Below, one piece after another: positions 1 through 14,077 of a DNA stretch of 64,000 nt. Made by a program: the position numbers and the translations under genes. Every line of letters begins with the position of its first letter. The stretch's first letter is position 1. Under the pieces are notes generated by a model. The model was not told where the DNA came from and ran no database searches. It saw only the letters and a list, made by a program, of their open reading frames with translations. The stretch is taken from the NCBI GenBank assembly GCA_013399855.1, contig VXAY01002462.1, positions 1,109,259 to 1,173,258 of the forward strand. The letters run 5' to 3'. Source of the stretch: Oxyruncus cristatus. Its lineage: Eukaryota > Chordata > Aves > Passeriformes > Cotingidae.

Positions 1-3000
1 AAATTTGAATATGATACTCAGTATAGAAGTGGTAAATTAGCAATGGCAGAGCACTTGAAATTATGTTTCTCAAAATATAGAACATTTTATAATCCACACC
101 AACTTTCTCAGCTAAAAATAAAACTGTAATGAATTCTGCATTCATCTAAGATTTCCACCAATTTCAGTGAAATTCCATAGTGTGTAAACAGGTGGAGAAT
201 TTGGTCCAAAATACTTCCTCCTACTGACAGACTATCTTGACTGCTCTTTTCAGGGCTCTTTGCTTCTTTTGCAAGACAGGGAACGAAACAATACAAGGTC
301 AAGACCCACAATTTCTTTTGGACGACTTAATGGACCCAAGCTACAAAGTTACTGAATTTGTATCACACTAACAAAAAGATCTTTTCTTGAAGCCACTGGG
401 AAAGTATTTCAAATAATCCATAGACACCCTACTCCACCCACTATTAGCAGTCTCTATGATTTCAAAACTGGGGACAAAACCTGTTTGTAAAACTTAGAAT
501 ACCCATTTCAATTCACATATTTTCCTCTGTCAGTGGAAAAAGAGAAAAAAATATATAATCCAATTTCTTTGAATAATGAAACAGTGTTTCATTTAATGTT
601 CCATTTGTTTCAATTTTGGTTTTGACTTAGCCTTGAGACATGAATCATATTAAAACATTAATTTAAATATATTTACTCATTATGGCAACAACATACTATA
701 TGACTTACTGTATTATATTTGTTTGACATTTTAAAGAACTACATCTAAATGATCTCAAACTGAATTTTTTTTTAATGCCTATGAAAATATGGTCTTTTCA
801 TCTCAGGAACAGAAATAAATTTTGAAATACTGTATCTGTGGCAGAGATAATTTTTTCTGACCTTCAAATTAATACGCTGCTTTAAAGAACAGTTTTAAAA
901 ATTGCACTACATGTAGAGTGTCAAATAATGTAATATGAAATCTGAATTACCAAGCAAATGAGCACTTTCAGTATATTCAGAAGTCTTAGGGAATTTCAAC
1001 TAAGAGGTTTAAATTTTTGTTGCTTACATTCATTTGAAGCACGGTTCTGCTTACCAAGTTTTCAAGCTAGAAAATATTTACTAATTTTTCCACAAATCCT
1101 AAAAATGAATTTTTGATCCTTTTTCAAAATATCAATTGAAAAAATGTGTTTAAAAAGTCCGAAGAGCAACTAGAAAGGAACATGAGAAACTTTATATTGC
1201 TTTTAAATAAAAACATTACTGAAATGTGTTCCTTTCAAGAGCGTGCTACTACCATATGTACTTGAAAACAAGTACTAATATTTGTCTCATGCAAGTAACA
1301 TCCAAACTGCTCTAACTAAATAAAAATAACTCATAAGTTGCCATGACTTTTAAATCTGAGGTTTAGAGAAAACAGGTATCTACTGGACAGCTAATTTTTG
1401 CTGCTGGCCAACAAGATTAAACAAGATTAAATGAGTCTCATTTTGCAGCTAAGCAAGACCTCTAATATTTTGTTAATCCCAGAACTATTATGTACTCCTT
1501 GTACCTGGAAAACAAGTAAAGGTGAATAGCCTCAGAATGGGATTTGCTAAATTCACAGAAGAACCCTTCTCATTCATCACCTGCTGACAGCAGGGAAGAA
1601 AACGAAGGCTTTGGGTAAATAAAGAAGCATGTACTCGTATTACTAAGGACTGTATCAAAATAAAAAGTTGTTACTTACTGAAAGTTATGCTTCATCCTGC
1701 CCTCATTTTTAGTCCTCTCTCCTTTGAAATTCACTCCAGAAATGGTAATTCATGATGTTTATGCATTATCATTATTCATGAAAAAGTAGTAATATGTACA
1801 CAGCAACAAATGGAAATGCTTGTACATGTCTAACCAATGCTATAATTGCAACAGAACAAATGAGAAAGAAACTACTAAATAAATTCTGAAAATAGTTATT
1901 TAGGCATGAAAATTTCTCACTGACATGGCAGTGGTATTTATACCTACTATTTCTCAATTAAGAAAATTCGTTACATAATAATATTCAAAGGACTCTAATG
2001 CACAGTACGAGGCATATGAAACTATTATAAAGCTAAAAGCTAAATATTTCATTACATTATAGACCATGTTGTTTTTATCTTGGTAAAACTTTTACAAAGT
2101 ATGCTTTTACACAAGAACTTTCAATATTAGCATTCACTACTTAGGCATGGAACAACATGGCAGGAAGTGTGTCTCTGATGACAAAGAAGTTACTTACAGG
2201 TAATAAGTGTAGGAGTGATAGCTTCTTCTGCCATGATGGTGGAAGGATTAGGCAGTGGTGGAAAAGATGAAATGGAAGGAAAGAAAAGTCAAATATTAAT
2301 GCATGAAAAATCAAGATGAAACTGAGACCTGAACTGGTGACACAAATGAAAGGTAGCAAGAAAGCATATCTGGGCATATCATGCAATGTGTCTGGAATAG
2401 ACAGATGACAAATCCAATCTCCATAAAACTTTGAGCAATACAATATATAATGCATCTCCAACTGTTAAATCAAACCATCTTAAACTACACCTACTGTTAG
2501 GTATTTAATGTATATTTATATCTGCATATACTACACACAAACACTCCCAATTAAAGTGCTAAACCACTTCTGATTACACCTCAGTTGCATTAGGAATAAG
2601 GATATGGAACTTCTAGCATGGTGTTACAAGGTTAGCAATGCAGAATTTCAGAACATGTACAAAGTAGCTTCCCTTCCTGTCACAGCACTGTAGAATCTTA
2701 GGCTATCCCTTTCTTTACTCAAAGAAATCAGTTCTGCCATTGACAGGATTGAACTTGTTTCCAGAGCAGGAAAATCAATGGCCACGGCTTTTTTAATATC
2801 TCAGCTTCTTAACAGCCTTTTAAATTATGAAGAAAAAGATACTTATTGTCATGCAAATAAAAAGGCTATCTTTGCTGGACAAAATTATATTGGTGGTATT
2901 TCCCCATGTGGGGGAGACAAAAATGAGAACTAATCCTGTATCCACATTATTTCTGCCATGTGAATGTCACAGAAAACAACTCTGGAGACCCAGCACCATC

Positions 3001-6000
3001 AGCTTGAGGAATATGGGCTCAGTTGGTCTTGCATAACCTCTTGCACAGCTAGATCCTCCACCCAGACATGCTCTGTGTGAGCACAAAGTATAGAAGCCCT
3101 CCAGCTATGCTCTTCTCCTTTACGTCTTTCCCTCCCTCAGTTACGGGCCCACTACAAGCAGGACTGCAACTCTCCAAAAGGGGTAAGTTTCAACCTAAAT
3201 GATTTCCATATATTGACTGCAATTAAAAAGAAGCTGGAGATCTTAAAACATCTCTGAGCATAATGTCAAGTAGCATTCACGTGTTGGTAAGATAAAAGAC
3301 TGGAAGGAACCATGTAGGCATTTGTAATTTTTAGAGCACATACATACAGCCCTTTGACTACAGAGGAAACACGTAAACAGGCCTTGCAAAGGACTATAAC
3401 TAACGTTAACTTGCCTCTGGCTACATGCTTCAGGCATCCCTTTGAAAACTAGGCTTTCATCAAATTTTCTCTCTCATCTTCTTTGTGTGAAGCTGCCGTT
3501 AGAAATATTTCCCAGTTTTTATTCCCATTTTTCCGATGCAAACAGTATTGTTCAAACACAAGCGGCTACATACTGAATATTTAATCACGTGGCACATCTG
3601 GAAAATGCATACCTGTTAAAGTTGAGTTTTAAAAGATACCTAAGAATAGAGTAAGGGGCAAGCTGCAAAACAGCTACATGCTTCTTCCACCAGCACATAC
3701 CCCATTGCATTCAGTAAGTAGCATAGGATCAGGTCCTATGAAAGCAGATCCACTTACCTGTGCTATTAGCAAGGGGCTGTTTTCTGGTTCAGTCATAATT
3801 ATATTTCCCCCTAACTTTCTTTTCAAAATTACTTATTCTCTCACTTTGATTTAGAATCTCATGACACTGCCAACCCTGTTTCTTGCCATATGTTGCCATG
3901 AGAGAGATTTAATGTAATTAGTACAAATATTCTCCTACTTCTAAAAGATGTATAATAATTTGAGAAAAAACAATAAATATAATTAATCACTGAAGCACTG
4001 ATGTTACTTATATGCAGAATTCTGCCAGATATGTAATAGAGATAAATTATTCCTTACGAAAAAAATGCTGAAAATCCAGGAGCTTTAATTGTGTAAACGT
4101 TCCATTAAGAATTTGTGTAAGATGAGAAAAATTGGAAGTCTCAAGCTCCAGTTATTTTTATATTGCTACAGTTGTGAGATTTTCCATATAAAAGTCCTTG
4201 GAAAAGAGCACTGTGGGTTTTGGCTATCAAGAATACAGTACACCGAAAGAAACATGTGAAAAGAACAACGTAAAATCTTACAAACCAAGAAAGTTTTACA
4301 CTTGCAAGTCCTCAGGCCACATGCTAAAGCACCATTCCTAAGTGAATGGATTTAGCTTTTTTAACAAATATGGACAAGTTCCATTTTACTTCCTACATAA
4401 TGAATACAAACTTAGGTCTTTGTCTATGCATGAAAAGTCTTTTTCTGTTAAAAAGACTGATGCAAAGATTCTGGCTAACCTAGGCCAAATTTTCTTATGA
4501 GCATGGCTCATCAGTCACTTCCTAGTAGTGGCGTTACTTTATATCAATAAACTGCTTCTGCATATAGTGACGATCTAAAGCATTTTTATATCCTTTAGGA
4601 CTGAAGACATAAATAAATTTCATGACTACCACTTGTAGAACAAGGCCCCACTATAAAATTTACCAAAACCAGCACTGCTGGCTGCAGGAGGATTGTCCCA
4701 TTGGAAGAGAAACTTCTGGAACTGTGTCATTACCACAGTGTTCTTTCATCATCTCTCTTTTGTAGTTGGCCTACAGGGAAAAACAAGGTTCAGGGAGAGG
4801 AGGCTGGAATTTTCCTTCAGCCTTATTATCTTCAATTGCTATCCTAACTGCTTGAAATTGTTGGCAAAGGTGTATGTATAACTGAACAGCCTGATTTGCT
4901 ATCAGGGAATGGGAACAATGCATTCCCAGCACAGCTCCACTGAGTGCAAAAGCCTTGCTTATCCACTGCCAAGAACCAGGGTCTCTGACTTAAACAGATG
5001 CCACAGTTGCATATATTAGAAACTACTGGAAGGCTCAGGAATAGAGACAGCTGAAAACAGAAACTAAAGACAGGCAAAACAAAGTAACCTCTTTATGGAG
5101 AAATGTGATGATCAGAAAAACTCCATTCTACAAAATTAGCAGAAGCCAATGTAATGAAATTTTAATAATGGCTTCTTTACTGGACTCCCACTGCAGCAAC
5201 AAGATGGCAGCCCTGAAAGAAACAGCTGCCCCAAAGACATCTATGCTTTTAAGCAAATGTTGGAACAACAACTTACCAACTTATGCATTTTTTAAAAACT
5301 TAATTTATATAGAATATAAAGGAAAATAAATAAAGGAAAGGAGAAAAAGCTGTGTCTGATTTATGCAAGTCTTGATTTAATTGCTATTGCTTTTCCAAAG
5401 CTGTGGGAACAGTACTCTCATTTTCAATGCTCCACTTCAAGGTGATCAAAAGAGGAACTTGCTGCATTCTTCAGTTTTTGGGTTTTTTTTATAAAGTCCT
5501 ATGCAGGTATATCAAAGACTGGAAGAAATCAAGGGCCTCAAGTGAGATTTAACATGAAGGGTAAGATTCAAAATTCACTTTATTGTGGATCAATATTGTG
5601 GAAACACATGTATTGTTCCCATCTGATTTTGTGTTAACTCTTATGTGAGAGATATAGAGCCCAGCTGAGGAAAGAAAGCTTACTGGCATTATTTTCACTT
5701 CAGAGAGGTGAATTACTGCATTGGTATCACCCTTTTGGTATTAGGAATAGCTCGCAGGTTCCCAGGCTATGTCACATGACATCTTTATGCAGGAATGCGA
5801 ATGGATAAAGAAGAGACAGAACAGAACGGATAAAGAACTCTGAACAACCAAGTGGAGAGAAAAACAGGAAAGCACTAAGTCTTCTCCTGACCCAGGTGAC
5901 AAGTTTACAGATTTGCTTTACTTTAGTCACAGCCTGAGTGTCCATACAGAAAATGTGTCCATGATGTTTCCACCCTCACTAGTGACTCCATATGACACAC

Positions 6001-9000
6001 ACTGAATCAAGAGGCCACCTAATCTCTCTGTGACCTGGTTTATAATATAACTACTTCAGAAGAGCACTATACAGTGAAATTAATAATGCTGCCTAAGGAC
6101 TATTGATATTTACAGAACTTCTCTACCTACTACTTTGATAGTGGTGATCATATCCAAAGCAAGTCTGTGTTGCACTGAAAACTGCTTTGAATATTGGTCT
6201 TCTCTACTTGGCAACTGAGTTAAAAGTTCAAGAGACTGATCTGCAATAATCTGTGGTGCCTGGCACCACCCAAACAAAGAATGGTTGTTGAGTGAAATGA
6301 GGTGGCTATTAAAGGAATGCGTTGGACAAAGTCATGGTTATCACTGAGGTAAAACTGCTTTCCAAATCTCTTGACAATGGAAAGAAATGGTTTGAAATTA
6401 AGTTAATTAAGCACTGTGAAGCCCCAGAGACAGAGTAAGTTTAATCTGCTGGTGTGATCTGGAGATCAAGTCTACAAGACTCTTTTCTGTGAAAGAAAGA
6501 ATAACACAAAGTACAAGCCTTGGGATATGCGCTGGGATAGTGGAATGTGAATGGGATAATGCTGCAGCCAATTCCAAGCAAGACAAGCTTCAGAACATGT
6601 AGGCTCAGTATGGAGAAACCTGGCATTGTCGCCCAGAGAGTCTGCACATAATAGTGCAGAGAACAAAGTGGTTCTCAGAGGAAAGGTGACACTGAATTAC
6701 AAGGTGTTATTTTATTTTTCACTCAGATCTTTATGCTAGTAAAGCTCCTGATAAAGTAAATGAAATAAAATGATCAAGTGCAGTAGCCAAATGACACAGT
6801 AACTTGGTAAGATTGTTTCCCAAAGTAGCACCTAAAGTATCATAAAACTGCAATACTACTACAGTTATACTAAGCTTGTGGTATGATTTATACATTATCT
6901 TCAAATGCATAATGTATACACAGTAACTGAACCAAGGTGAAACCACAAGGCCTCTCAGCAGCCTAGTGAATTAATGCACCAATAACAATCTACTGAATAA
7001 TCTGTTCATCTTTTGCCTAAGTCATGAGTGTAATCGTATTCAAGGTCTTCTGTGCTACAGCTGATGCTTTAGAGGCCTGGGTCATGATATACCCACCTCC
7101 TGAAACTCTCATTTACACCTGGTCACATCCTGTTACACAAATGAACCATTCTTACTTTTTAATATTCTCTTCAACTCGTTTCAGTTTGTTTTGCTCAAGA
7201 CTGCAGCATCATTCTGGGATATGTTTAAGTTATTGGTATTGTTATTTCTGTACCACATAATGAAACTGTATGTATTTGGTAACAGAGTTCCTGGATTTTT
7301 ACTTTCAATAGTTTCATCTCTGTCACAAGCAGATTTATTCCAAACCCCAAAGAAGCTCACATAATACACTTATCTTCTAGCAACAGAATTAGTATTAATA
7401 GTAATTACTCTGCTGTGGTAGACAGAAAGAATCAAGTATCCTTCTGCATTAATGCAAACACTTAGGATCTGAGACCTCCTGCCTCTAACAATTAGATTAT
7501 CAAAGAGTTTTTCTCCAGAGAATTAAGCAGGAGCAGGCAGAGCATCCATTTAGCCAGAGACCCTGACACCTTATTCACTTTGAAACTATTTGTATCATTT
7601 TGCAATGCTCTCCCTTCAAAATTAAGAACTTGTCTCCCTTGGGTAAATACATTCTGCCTTTGGCAGAAACACTTAAGGAGAGGCTGAAAACTGGAAGAGA
7701 GAGAATGATGAATGCTGGTCTGGAATCATGTGAAGAAGTATTGGCCAGACAATTCAAGAAGCCCTCCTTCCTGCATGCCAAGCTCTGTGTCTGGCCCTTG
7801 GGAGGAGTTTGGGAGTTCAACTGTTAAAATCGAAGGCATGAATGACGCAAGAAATCAGAAGTGGGAAGAAAAAAGTACTGCAAAGTCAGAACAGAACCCT
7901 GATATACAGTACTTTATTGAGCAGATTTGGTTACTGGGTCAGTTTCATTGCCCCAGTCAGACTTACCCTGGGGCATAAGTCTCAGGCTCTTCTGTGCGGC
8001 AGCTTTAGACTGCTTTACCTACCTCTTGTCACAACCTAGCCCCCAGCCCTGGCCACAGCTCACCTTTCTCTTCACAGAGCCCTTCTAACTCATGGCCCTG
8101 CTTCTGTCTTCAAGGAGAGTGAAAAGCAGCTACTTCTGTTGCCTGCCCTGAGGCACTGTCAGACAGCTGCCTCCTTTGCTGTGCACCTCCATTGTTCAAA
8201 TTCTGGAAGAAATCAGGCAGCTCAGGGGTTTGGACTATCTCAGACCTGCCAAACTAGTTAACATACAATTAAATCGCATAGTGTTGGAATGAGTAAAATC
8301 AGGCCAGGATTGCTCTCAAAGGAAGAAAAGGGGATAATACAAAGTGCAAAGCAAGGAGGTGAGGGGTTATGGGACAGTAAGGAGACGTGGCAGAAGTGGA
8401 AGGAGATTTTGTGACTCAGCCCCTTTACACAGCACTTGCACACTCCCAACCCCACCTCTAGCAGCTGCAAATCTCACATTTCTCAGGATACAACCTAAAA
8501 CCTTTATTCTATTTGCTAATTAATTTCTCCCAATCTAGACTTTGCTTCTAAGATCCCACGGGGGTCTTCTTATCTATGTCTCCTCCCCAGATGTATTTTT
8601 CCCATTACTATTTTTCCTTTTACAGTGTTGAGAAAGGCAAACAGTTTTAAAAGCCTCACACTTCTAATAATGTAGCAGTTTTCAAATGATATTCTAAACA
8701 AAACAGTCTCAATGCGTGTGTGTGTTGAACCAGCATTTGGAAACATTCAGCACCATTGTAACATGTTTCTTTGTTTTCAGGGAATGAAATTTATGCAGAA
8801 CAATATACTCCCGATTCTTAGCACAAACTACCTTAGCTCTAGTTCCTGTTTGACTACGAATTTCTTTTACATGAAAGAATGAAACTACATCTAACTGTCA
8901 GCTGTTCTGTTGAATAGGGCGGAGACTCACACTTACAGGACAGAGATATTCGTCTATTATTAAAGCCCACCATGCAGTACTGATATTAAAAGTGCTAGAA

Positions 9001-9024
9001 TCATTAACCTCAAGTTGGTTATAT
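1..9024. other. PTPRM: PTPRM intron downstream of the transmembrane exon (partial)
   Basis: This is the start of the intron that follows the transmembrane exon; its far end is off the window. I looked on the minus strand for the juxtamembrane exon and for a PTPRT-like tyrosine-rich mini-exon and saw neither. Open frames here are short (at most 106 codons), have no recognisable domain and no coherent splice context. A somewhat more GC-rich patch lies at about 8030-8230 but I recognise no element in it. No LINE or LTR tail was recognised. Confidence 0.7.
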
Positions 9025-9056
9025 NNNNNNNNNNNNNNNNNNNNNNTATATATACA
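9021..9056. repeat. TA microsatellite containing a 22-base assembly gap
   Basis: A run of N from 9025 to 9046 is flanked by atat on the left and tatatatacacac on the right. The flanks show that the gap falls inside a simple TA or TA/CA repeat, so the true length is unknown. It lies 131 nt beyond the donor of the transmembrane exon and does not touch coding sequence. Confidence 0.9.
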
Positions 9057-9187
9057 CACCAAAGAGAGAAACATTAATTGTCTGTGGGCATGAAGGTGGC
9101 TGGACACTTCTACCATTATCAAATTGAGAACTGCCATAGGAGATGCAATATGACTATGTACATGGAAAACATCCACTAATTGCTCAC

Positions 9188-9320
9188 CTTTTCTTCATTA
9201 CCAGCACGACCCCCAGAAATATAATGACAAACAGCAAGATGCCTGCAATGACTCCAGCAATTTTAACAGTATGGTCAGTCTGTTTCTCAGGCTCCGGGTC
9301 CGGTTTTCGAGTGGCAGCCC
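9188..9320 (-). CDS. PTPRM: PTPRM exon: membrane-proximal stalk and transmembrane helix
   Basis: This 133-nt exon encodes the end of the ectodomain, the single membrane span and the first cytoplasmic basic residues. The acceptor is gattctatag, preceded by a long CT-rich run (plus-strand purines 9331-9367); the donor is gtgagc. It enters in phase 1 (G|GG, Gly) and leaves with two bases of a split codon (AG|n, presumably Arg). The translation runs GAATRKPDPEPEKQTDHTV, then KIAGVIAGILLFVIIFLGVV and LVMKK. The roughly 22-residue hydrophobic block followed by Lys residues is a type I stop-transfer anchor. This is the region of ADAM-type shedding and gamma-secretase cutting in R2B receptors. Human PTPRM has, as I recall, Pro and Val at the positions that are Arg and Asp here. 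The next exon (KLAKKRKE type juxtamembrane segment) was looked for between 1 and 9187 and not found. Confidence 0.97.
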
Positions 9321-9330
9321 CTATAGAATC

Positions 9331-9367
9331 ATTAAAAGAGAAAAAGGAAAAAGAAAAAGAAAAAAAG
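9331..9367 (-). promoter_or_regulatory. PTPRM: Polypyrimidine tract before the transmembrane exon
   Basis: On the plus strand this is a nearly pure A/G run (gaaaaaggaaaaagaaaaag core). Read on the gene strand it is a long CT tract ending about 10 nt before the acceptor gattctatag of the transmembrane exon. It is the expected binding site for U2AF or PTB-type factors at a 3' splice site. It is unusually long and is interrupted from the AG by an AATGATTC segment. Confidence 0.7.
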
Positions 9368-12300
9368 GCGTTATTCTTTTGATGTTTGTATACTTAACCT
9401 ACCAGTGTTATTAGTCTTATCCAGGGCCAACAGATATCAATACCTGGGTCTTTTAAGGAAAAATCCTACTTTAATATGCATTGTTGGGAATAGAATTCTT
9501 TCTATTGTTCCAAGTCATTTTGCAAGACCACAACACAGGTGGATAACACTGCCAGACCTAACCCTTTTACAGGAGCCTATTCACAGATTCACAAATTTCT
9601 ATATTTTTATTGTCTGTGCTGGCTCCCTTTTCTTTCTGCCATTTAGAAACTTGCTAACAACACAATAACTATACTAAGCCTTTATCCAAATTTGATTTGC
9701 TGGAACATTTTCCTCAATTATTTTTCATAAATGAAGCTGTAATTCCATAACATATTAGCTTAAACACCTGGAAAAGTGAGATAAGCTCATTTACCATGCA
9801 TTTTACCCGCAATTGTTTTTTACACAATAGACTTTTTTTTTTTGCCTTTGGAAATCTAAATCTAGGTCACATCTGGTAGGAAAAAAGACTCCTTCTAAGC
9901 AATTTATTCACAAAGTGGGAAGCAGCTGATGATCACACCACTGGCACCTCCATTTAATATCTGTTTAAATGAGATAACCAGTGCCTTACAGCAGCTACTG
10001 TCTTAGCTCTTCCAGCTTCTCCATTTAAAAAAACAACATCGTTTGTACTGTTTACTGTATAATGTGATGGAACGTCAAATCCATGTCTGATGAAATATCC
10101 ACTTCCCCTACTAAATGAATTCAGGATGAAAAACGTTAAGGAAGCAATATTCAATTCACTAAGCTGATTTTATTTTTTTTTATGGACTTCCATTTTTTTT
10201 TAATCAAAACGTGACAGCATTCATCATTTGAGGCACCACGCCATAAAATGGACACAGGGATTTATGGATCACTTTCCTGCTGTAGCTTTTTTTGGGAAGG
10301 GAGAAGGAAGAGTAAAGCCTAAGTGAAGTATAATATTTTAAGACGACATTCTTATCTCACTGTCTGAGATAAGATCTGCTCTTTCAGAGAGGATTTTGAA
10401 AGCACCAACTATATTTTACTTGTTTTGTCATTTCCCTTTTCTGGAAAGAAACCAAATTAATGATCGATTTACATGCAGAGATATTTTCTGAAAAGTACAA
10501 TGAAAACATTTCCAATGTCTCCTCTCAGTTCTAACCAGGATATTTTAAGATGGAGAGCACTTCTGAGTGCCCACACTAACACTTTTGGACTACATCTTCA
10601 AAACTCACTGCCAGGAGGAATGCCAGGAAAACTTGCCAGAAAAGTGATAATCATCAATCAAAAAATATCTAAAGCTAACTGCAGGAACCAGGTCCTTTGG
10701 AAAATTCTGGCCACAGTACTTAGAAGGAGTGCTAAATCAGAGAGGATTATCAGCTGCCTCTCTCTGTGCCCAGTCCCACAAGAGTATTAGTTTGATAGAA
10801 ATAACACACATACTGTTTTGAATTAGCAAATTCCTGACTTTATATGAATAAAGGTAACAAAATATGGCTCTGCGTTTTCTTCAATATAGATGCATAAAAT
10901 TTCAATATAAACAGTTCTGTTTTTATTTTCTTGTATCATATATAAATAATTTTGTTAAACTCTACACTGCTGTAATTTTCACAGCACTCAGAAGTGCAGT
11001 AGATGTCTAGACCATCTTCATGCAAAGAGGAGCTGTTGAGCTGAACTTGGCAAACAGTGAATCAAGTATGATGCAAACAGTAAGACATAAGAAGGACTCC
11101 AAAGTTCTCTTTTAAATCTAAAACCCAAGCAAGGAAGAATGTGAAGTCAACAACAAGTAGTATCTTTTTAGATGCAGCTTCCAGAGTTCCTTCCAGAGTA
11201 TATTCTTCATTATCTCCTTCAGGCTACCCCACACTACTGGAAGACTCATCAGTACTGCCTACGTAAGTACTAAACGGTTAAAGTAAGCGAAGGCACTCGC
11301 TGTATTTTTACAGAGAACTCGCAACTATCCAGCATGTTTTAGCTCAGTGTCATGTCTCTCTCTGATAGATCACGGTCCTCTCTTCAGTGGAACCAGCCAG
11401 ACCTTAACTATCACACACATTTTCTGCACATGATGGAACAAAACTTTCACAAAATGCCTTCAGCGACACAAAGCATTATCCTCTGGGAGTCGTGGGCAAG
11501 CTGGGGAATTCACCACTATTGCAAAATCTCCAAAGAAAGCCTACACAAGAAGAGATACAGAGTCTAACATCAGGACACTCAAACTCCCATGTTGAATCAT
11601 CTATCGATTACCCAATTGAAGGATCATCCCAAATTTTCTATGAAAAGACACGTAATGTCACTCCAAATCAAAAATAGTATAGAGCTTCTCACAGTAATGG
11701 ATTCAGCCTGACTCAGAACAGAGACAGTCCTTAACTGGAAACATGATGTTTGACAAGCCTTTTAAAAACTCCTATCACTAATTATTATTATAACCCCCCC
11801 AAATATTTGGATTATCTCAATTCTCCTTTATTTCCATTCAGCAACTCATTCATTCCCTGACAGAATGTTGCTCCTTTCTCGGTGTCAGTGGTTTCCAAAA
11901 TCTATGTGGGTAAACAAATCAAATCTGCCACCTTTCATCTTTCTTGAGCATCCCTTGAGTCTTTTGATATTAGAAATTTGGGATTAACTTTCTTCATTTT
12001 ATTTAATACTGTTTATTCTTTTAACATACCTCAAACCTACTCTTTATTCCCCTTAGCATTCTGCATGGTTTTATTTCAACATCAGATGGACACTGAACAC
12101 CTCACCAGCGCATTGTTTACAATGAAACCTGCATCCCTGTCCTCAGTGCAGTGCTCAGTTTTGAACCCTTTATGAGTTAGAAGTCATTTAAATTTAGCTC
12201 TACTGAATACTACACAGCATTTATCAAGACTGCAATTCTAGTTGGTACTACCTCTTCATTCAGTTTGCTTTTGTGCTGCTGAAATGCTTCACAGTCCTGT

Positions 12301-12843
12301 GTGAATCCTGTAACCCATATCATCTAGCATCATAATCAAGAGCTGCTGCCCCAACAGTGACTCTTCTACACATTTAATAAACACAACATACTGTATTTAA
12401 TATTAAATCCTAAAGTGCATGAGCTACGACAAGCAGTGTCATTTTACTTCTCTCTGGTTTCTGTCTGATAGGTATATGTTGTTCCAAAGTGATAAATGCC
12501 TCTCACCTCACAATTACTTCTTAACTGACTTTTAACCTATAGGCCCCTGGGCAATTGCACTGGCACCATGGAGAGAAGGGTGGGCTGTGCCAAAGGGGAT
12601 CGAGGCAGCTAGGGACAGTAGTTCTGAAATTCATTCTGCCTCATGATAAACTGCAATGTCAATTTGTGTAGTGAGTTTTGTTTGCATGTTTTCAAGAGAG
12701 ATTGGGAAAAGTACTATTGTAAGTACTTGCTGTGGTTTCTCTTTTACTCTGCTGTACCGACGTGCTAAAAAAATGGAGTCAAATGTCATCTTTTATTAGA
12801 AAAACTATATTTATTAAAGATATATTTATTTATATAATTATTA

Positions 12844-12861
12844 AAGATAGTGCACTATCTT
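12844..12861. repeat. 18-bp perfect palindrome with paired GATA motifs
   Basis: The sequence AAGATAGTGCACTATCTT equals its own reverse complement. It contains AGATAG and its mirror CTATCT around a TGCA core, that is, two inverted GATA-factor core sites. It sits in a very AT-rich island (about 12790-12900) with nearby partial direct repeats (attaaagata, gcactat). The palindrome is seen directly; any GATA-factor role is speculation. Confidence 0.6.
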
Positions 12862-14063
12862 GATACTTATGCACTATTGTATCATGATGTTACAGTCTTG
12901 GTGTTTTACTTATTTTATTATTATTGCTTCAACCACTTTTTCTGACACAGTAATTTTTAATTTCCTTGATCACCCTAAAACCTTTAAGGATACATAGCTG
13001 CAAGACTAATCCTGTATCTCCAGTAAAATATCTGTTTTCAATGACAACAATGCATATTGATGCCAACAGCTGAGTTATGCATCTCCCTCACAACACTGGA
13101 CCCAATTAGTTATTTGGATTTCTTTTGTTCGTTTTACTTTTAAGGTTTTGATTCTACCCTTGCATATAGAAGACTGACTTTAAACCTTGCAAAATAATCT
13201 CACTTCTCTTTTCTTACTGAGACTGTCTGGCCTAGTGGAGCCAGAATAATCAAGGCCAAACTGACACATACACTGTGGTGAACCTCTAGAAAGACAATAG
13301 GTCAGTAAAGAGCAGCGAGTGAAGGATAGCTCAAGGGAGCTGCTTAGAAAATGAAAGGACAAGGAAATGTTTCCTGCCAGTTTAAAAAGGATTAAGGTGC
13401 TGACTTTGGAAAGTCTTTACTTGATGAAAACAAACTATAGTGCTTCCTGCCAGAAGTGAAAAACAGAGATACACTTACAGATAAACCCTAAGGTGCCACA
13501 AAACCCAGCAAAGTATTTCCCCAGGCTTCCTGCACTGAATAAAGTGGAAGACAGTAACATTGCTTAGTTCTACACACTTAAATACTTACTCTTCTAATTA
13601 ATCTAAGTAATTCTAATTCCCTTCTACTTATTTATTTCCCATTCTTTCTGGCTCTCTCCACAGCAGCATTTAAAATGTGAAATATCTTTTTTTTCTTCAC
13701 TTAGGAAGAATGGCATTCACCTGGCCTGATTTACAACTTTTCCTCATGAGTCCCATTCTATTCAGTACTTCACAAGCTCCAGTGATAATATTTCTAAGTA
13801 GTATCCATGGAACACCTGAAGATAGTATTTCACTTATTTTTTACTCTCAAGACCTATTCCATTAACTTTTCCTTAATACTGGAATCCCATTCTCTGAAGT
13901 TTAGTGATTATTAAGCCACTTCATGACATCTTACCTTCTCTTCAGTTTTAGAACTGAATTATATTCTAGTTGGTAATATTTGGTGTCTGCCACACTTTGA
14001 ATTCTTAAATTACTTTGTGCAGTTAAATTTCTATTTCCGCACCATGGGCTAGAAGATTGGGTT

Positions 14064-14077
14064 AAAAAAAAAAAAAA
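14064..14077. repeat. Poly(A) run, 14 A
   Basis: A simple homopolymer in intron. No recognisable retroposed sequence precedes it on either strand. Confidence 0.8.

Noticed and set aside
1..9187. Possible juxtamembrane or tyrosine-rich mini-exon of PTPRM after the transmembrane exon
   Set aside because: I looked for the KLAKKRKE-type segment and a YSYSYY-type mini-exon on the minus strand and saw no match; they probably lie beyond the window.
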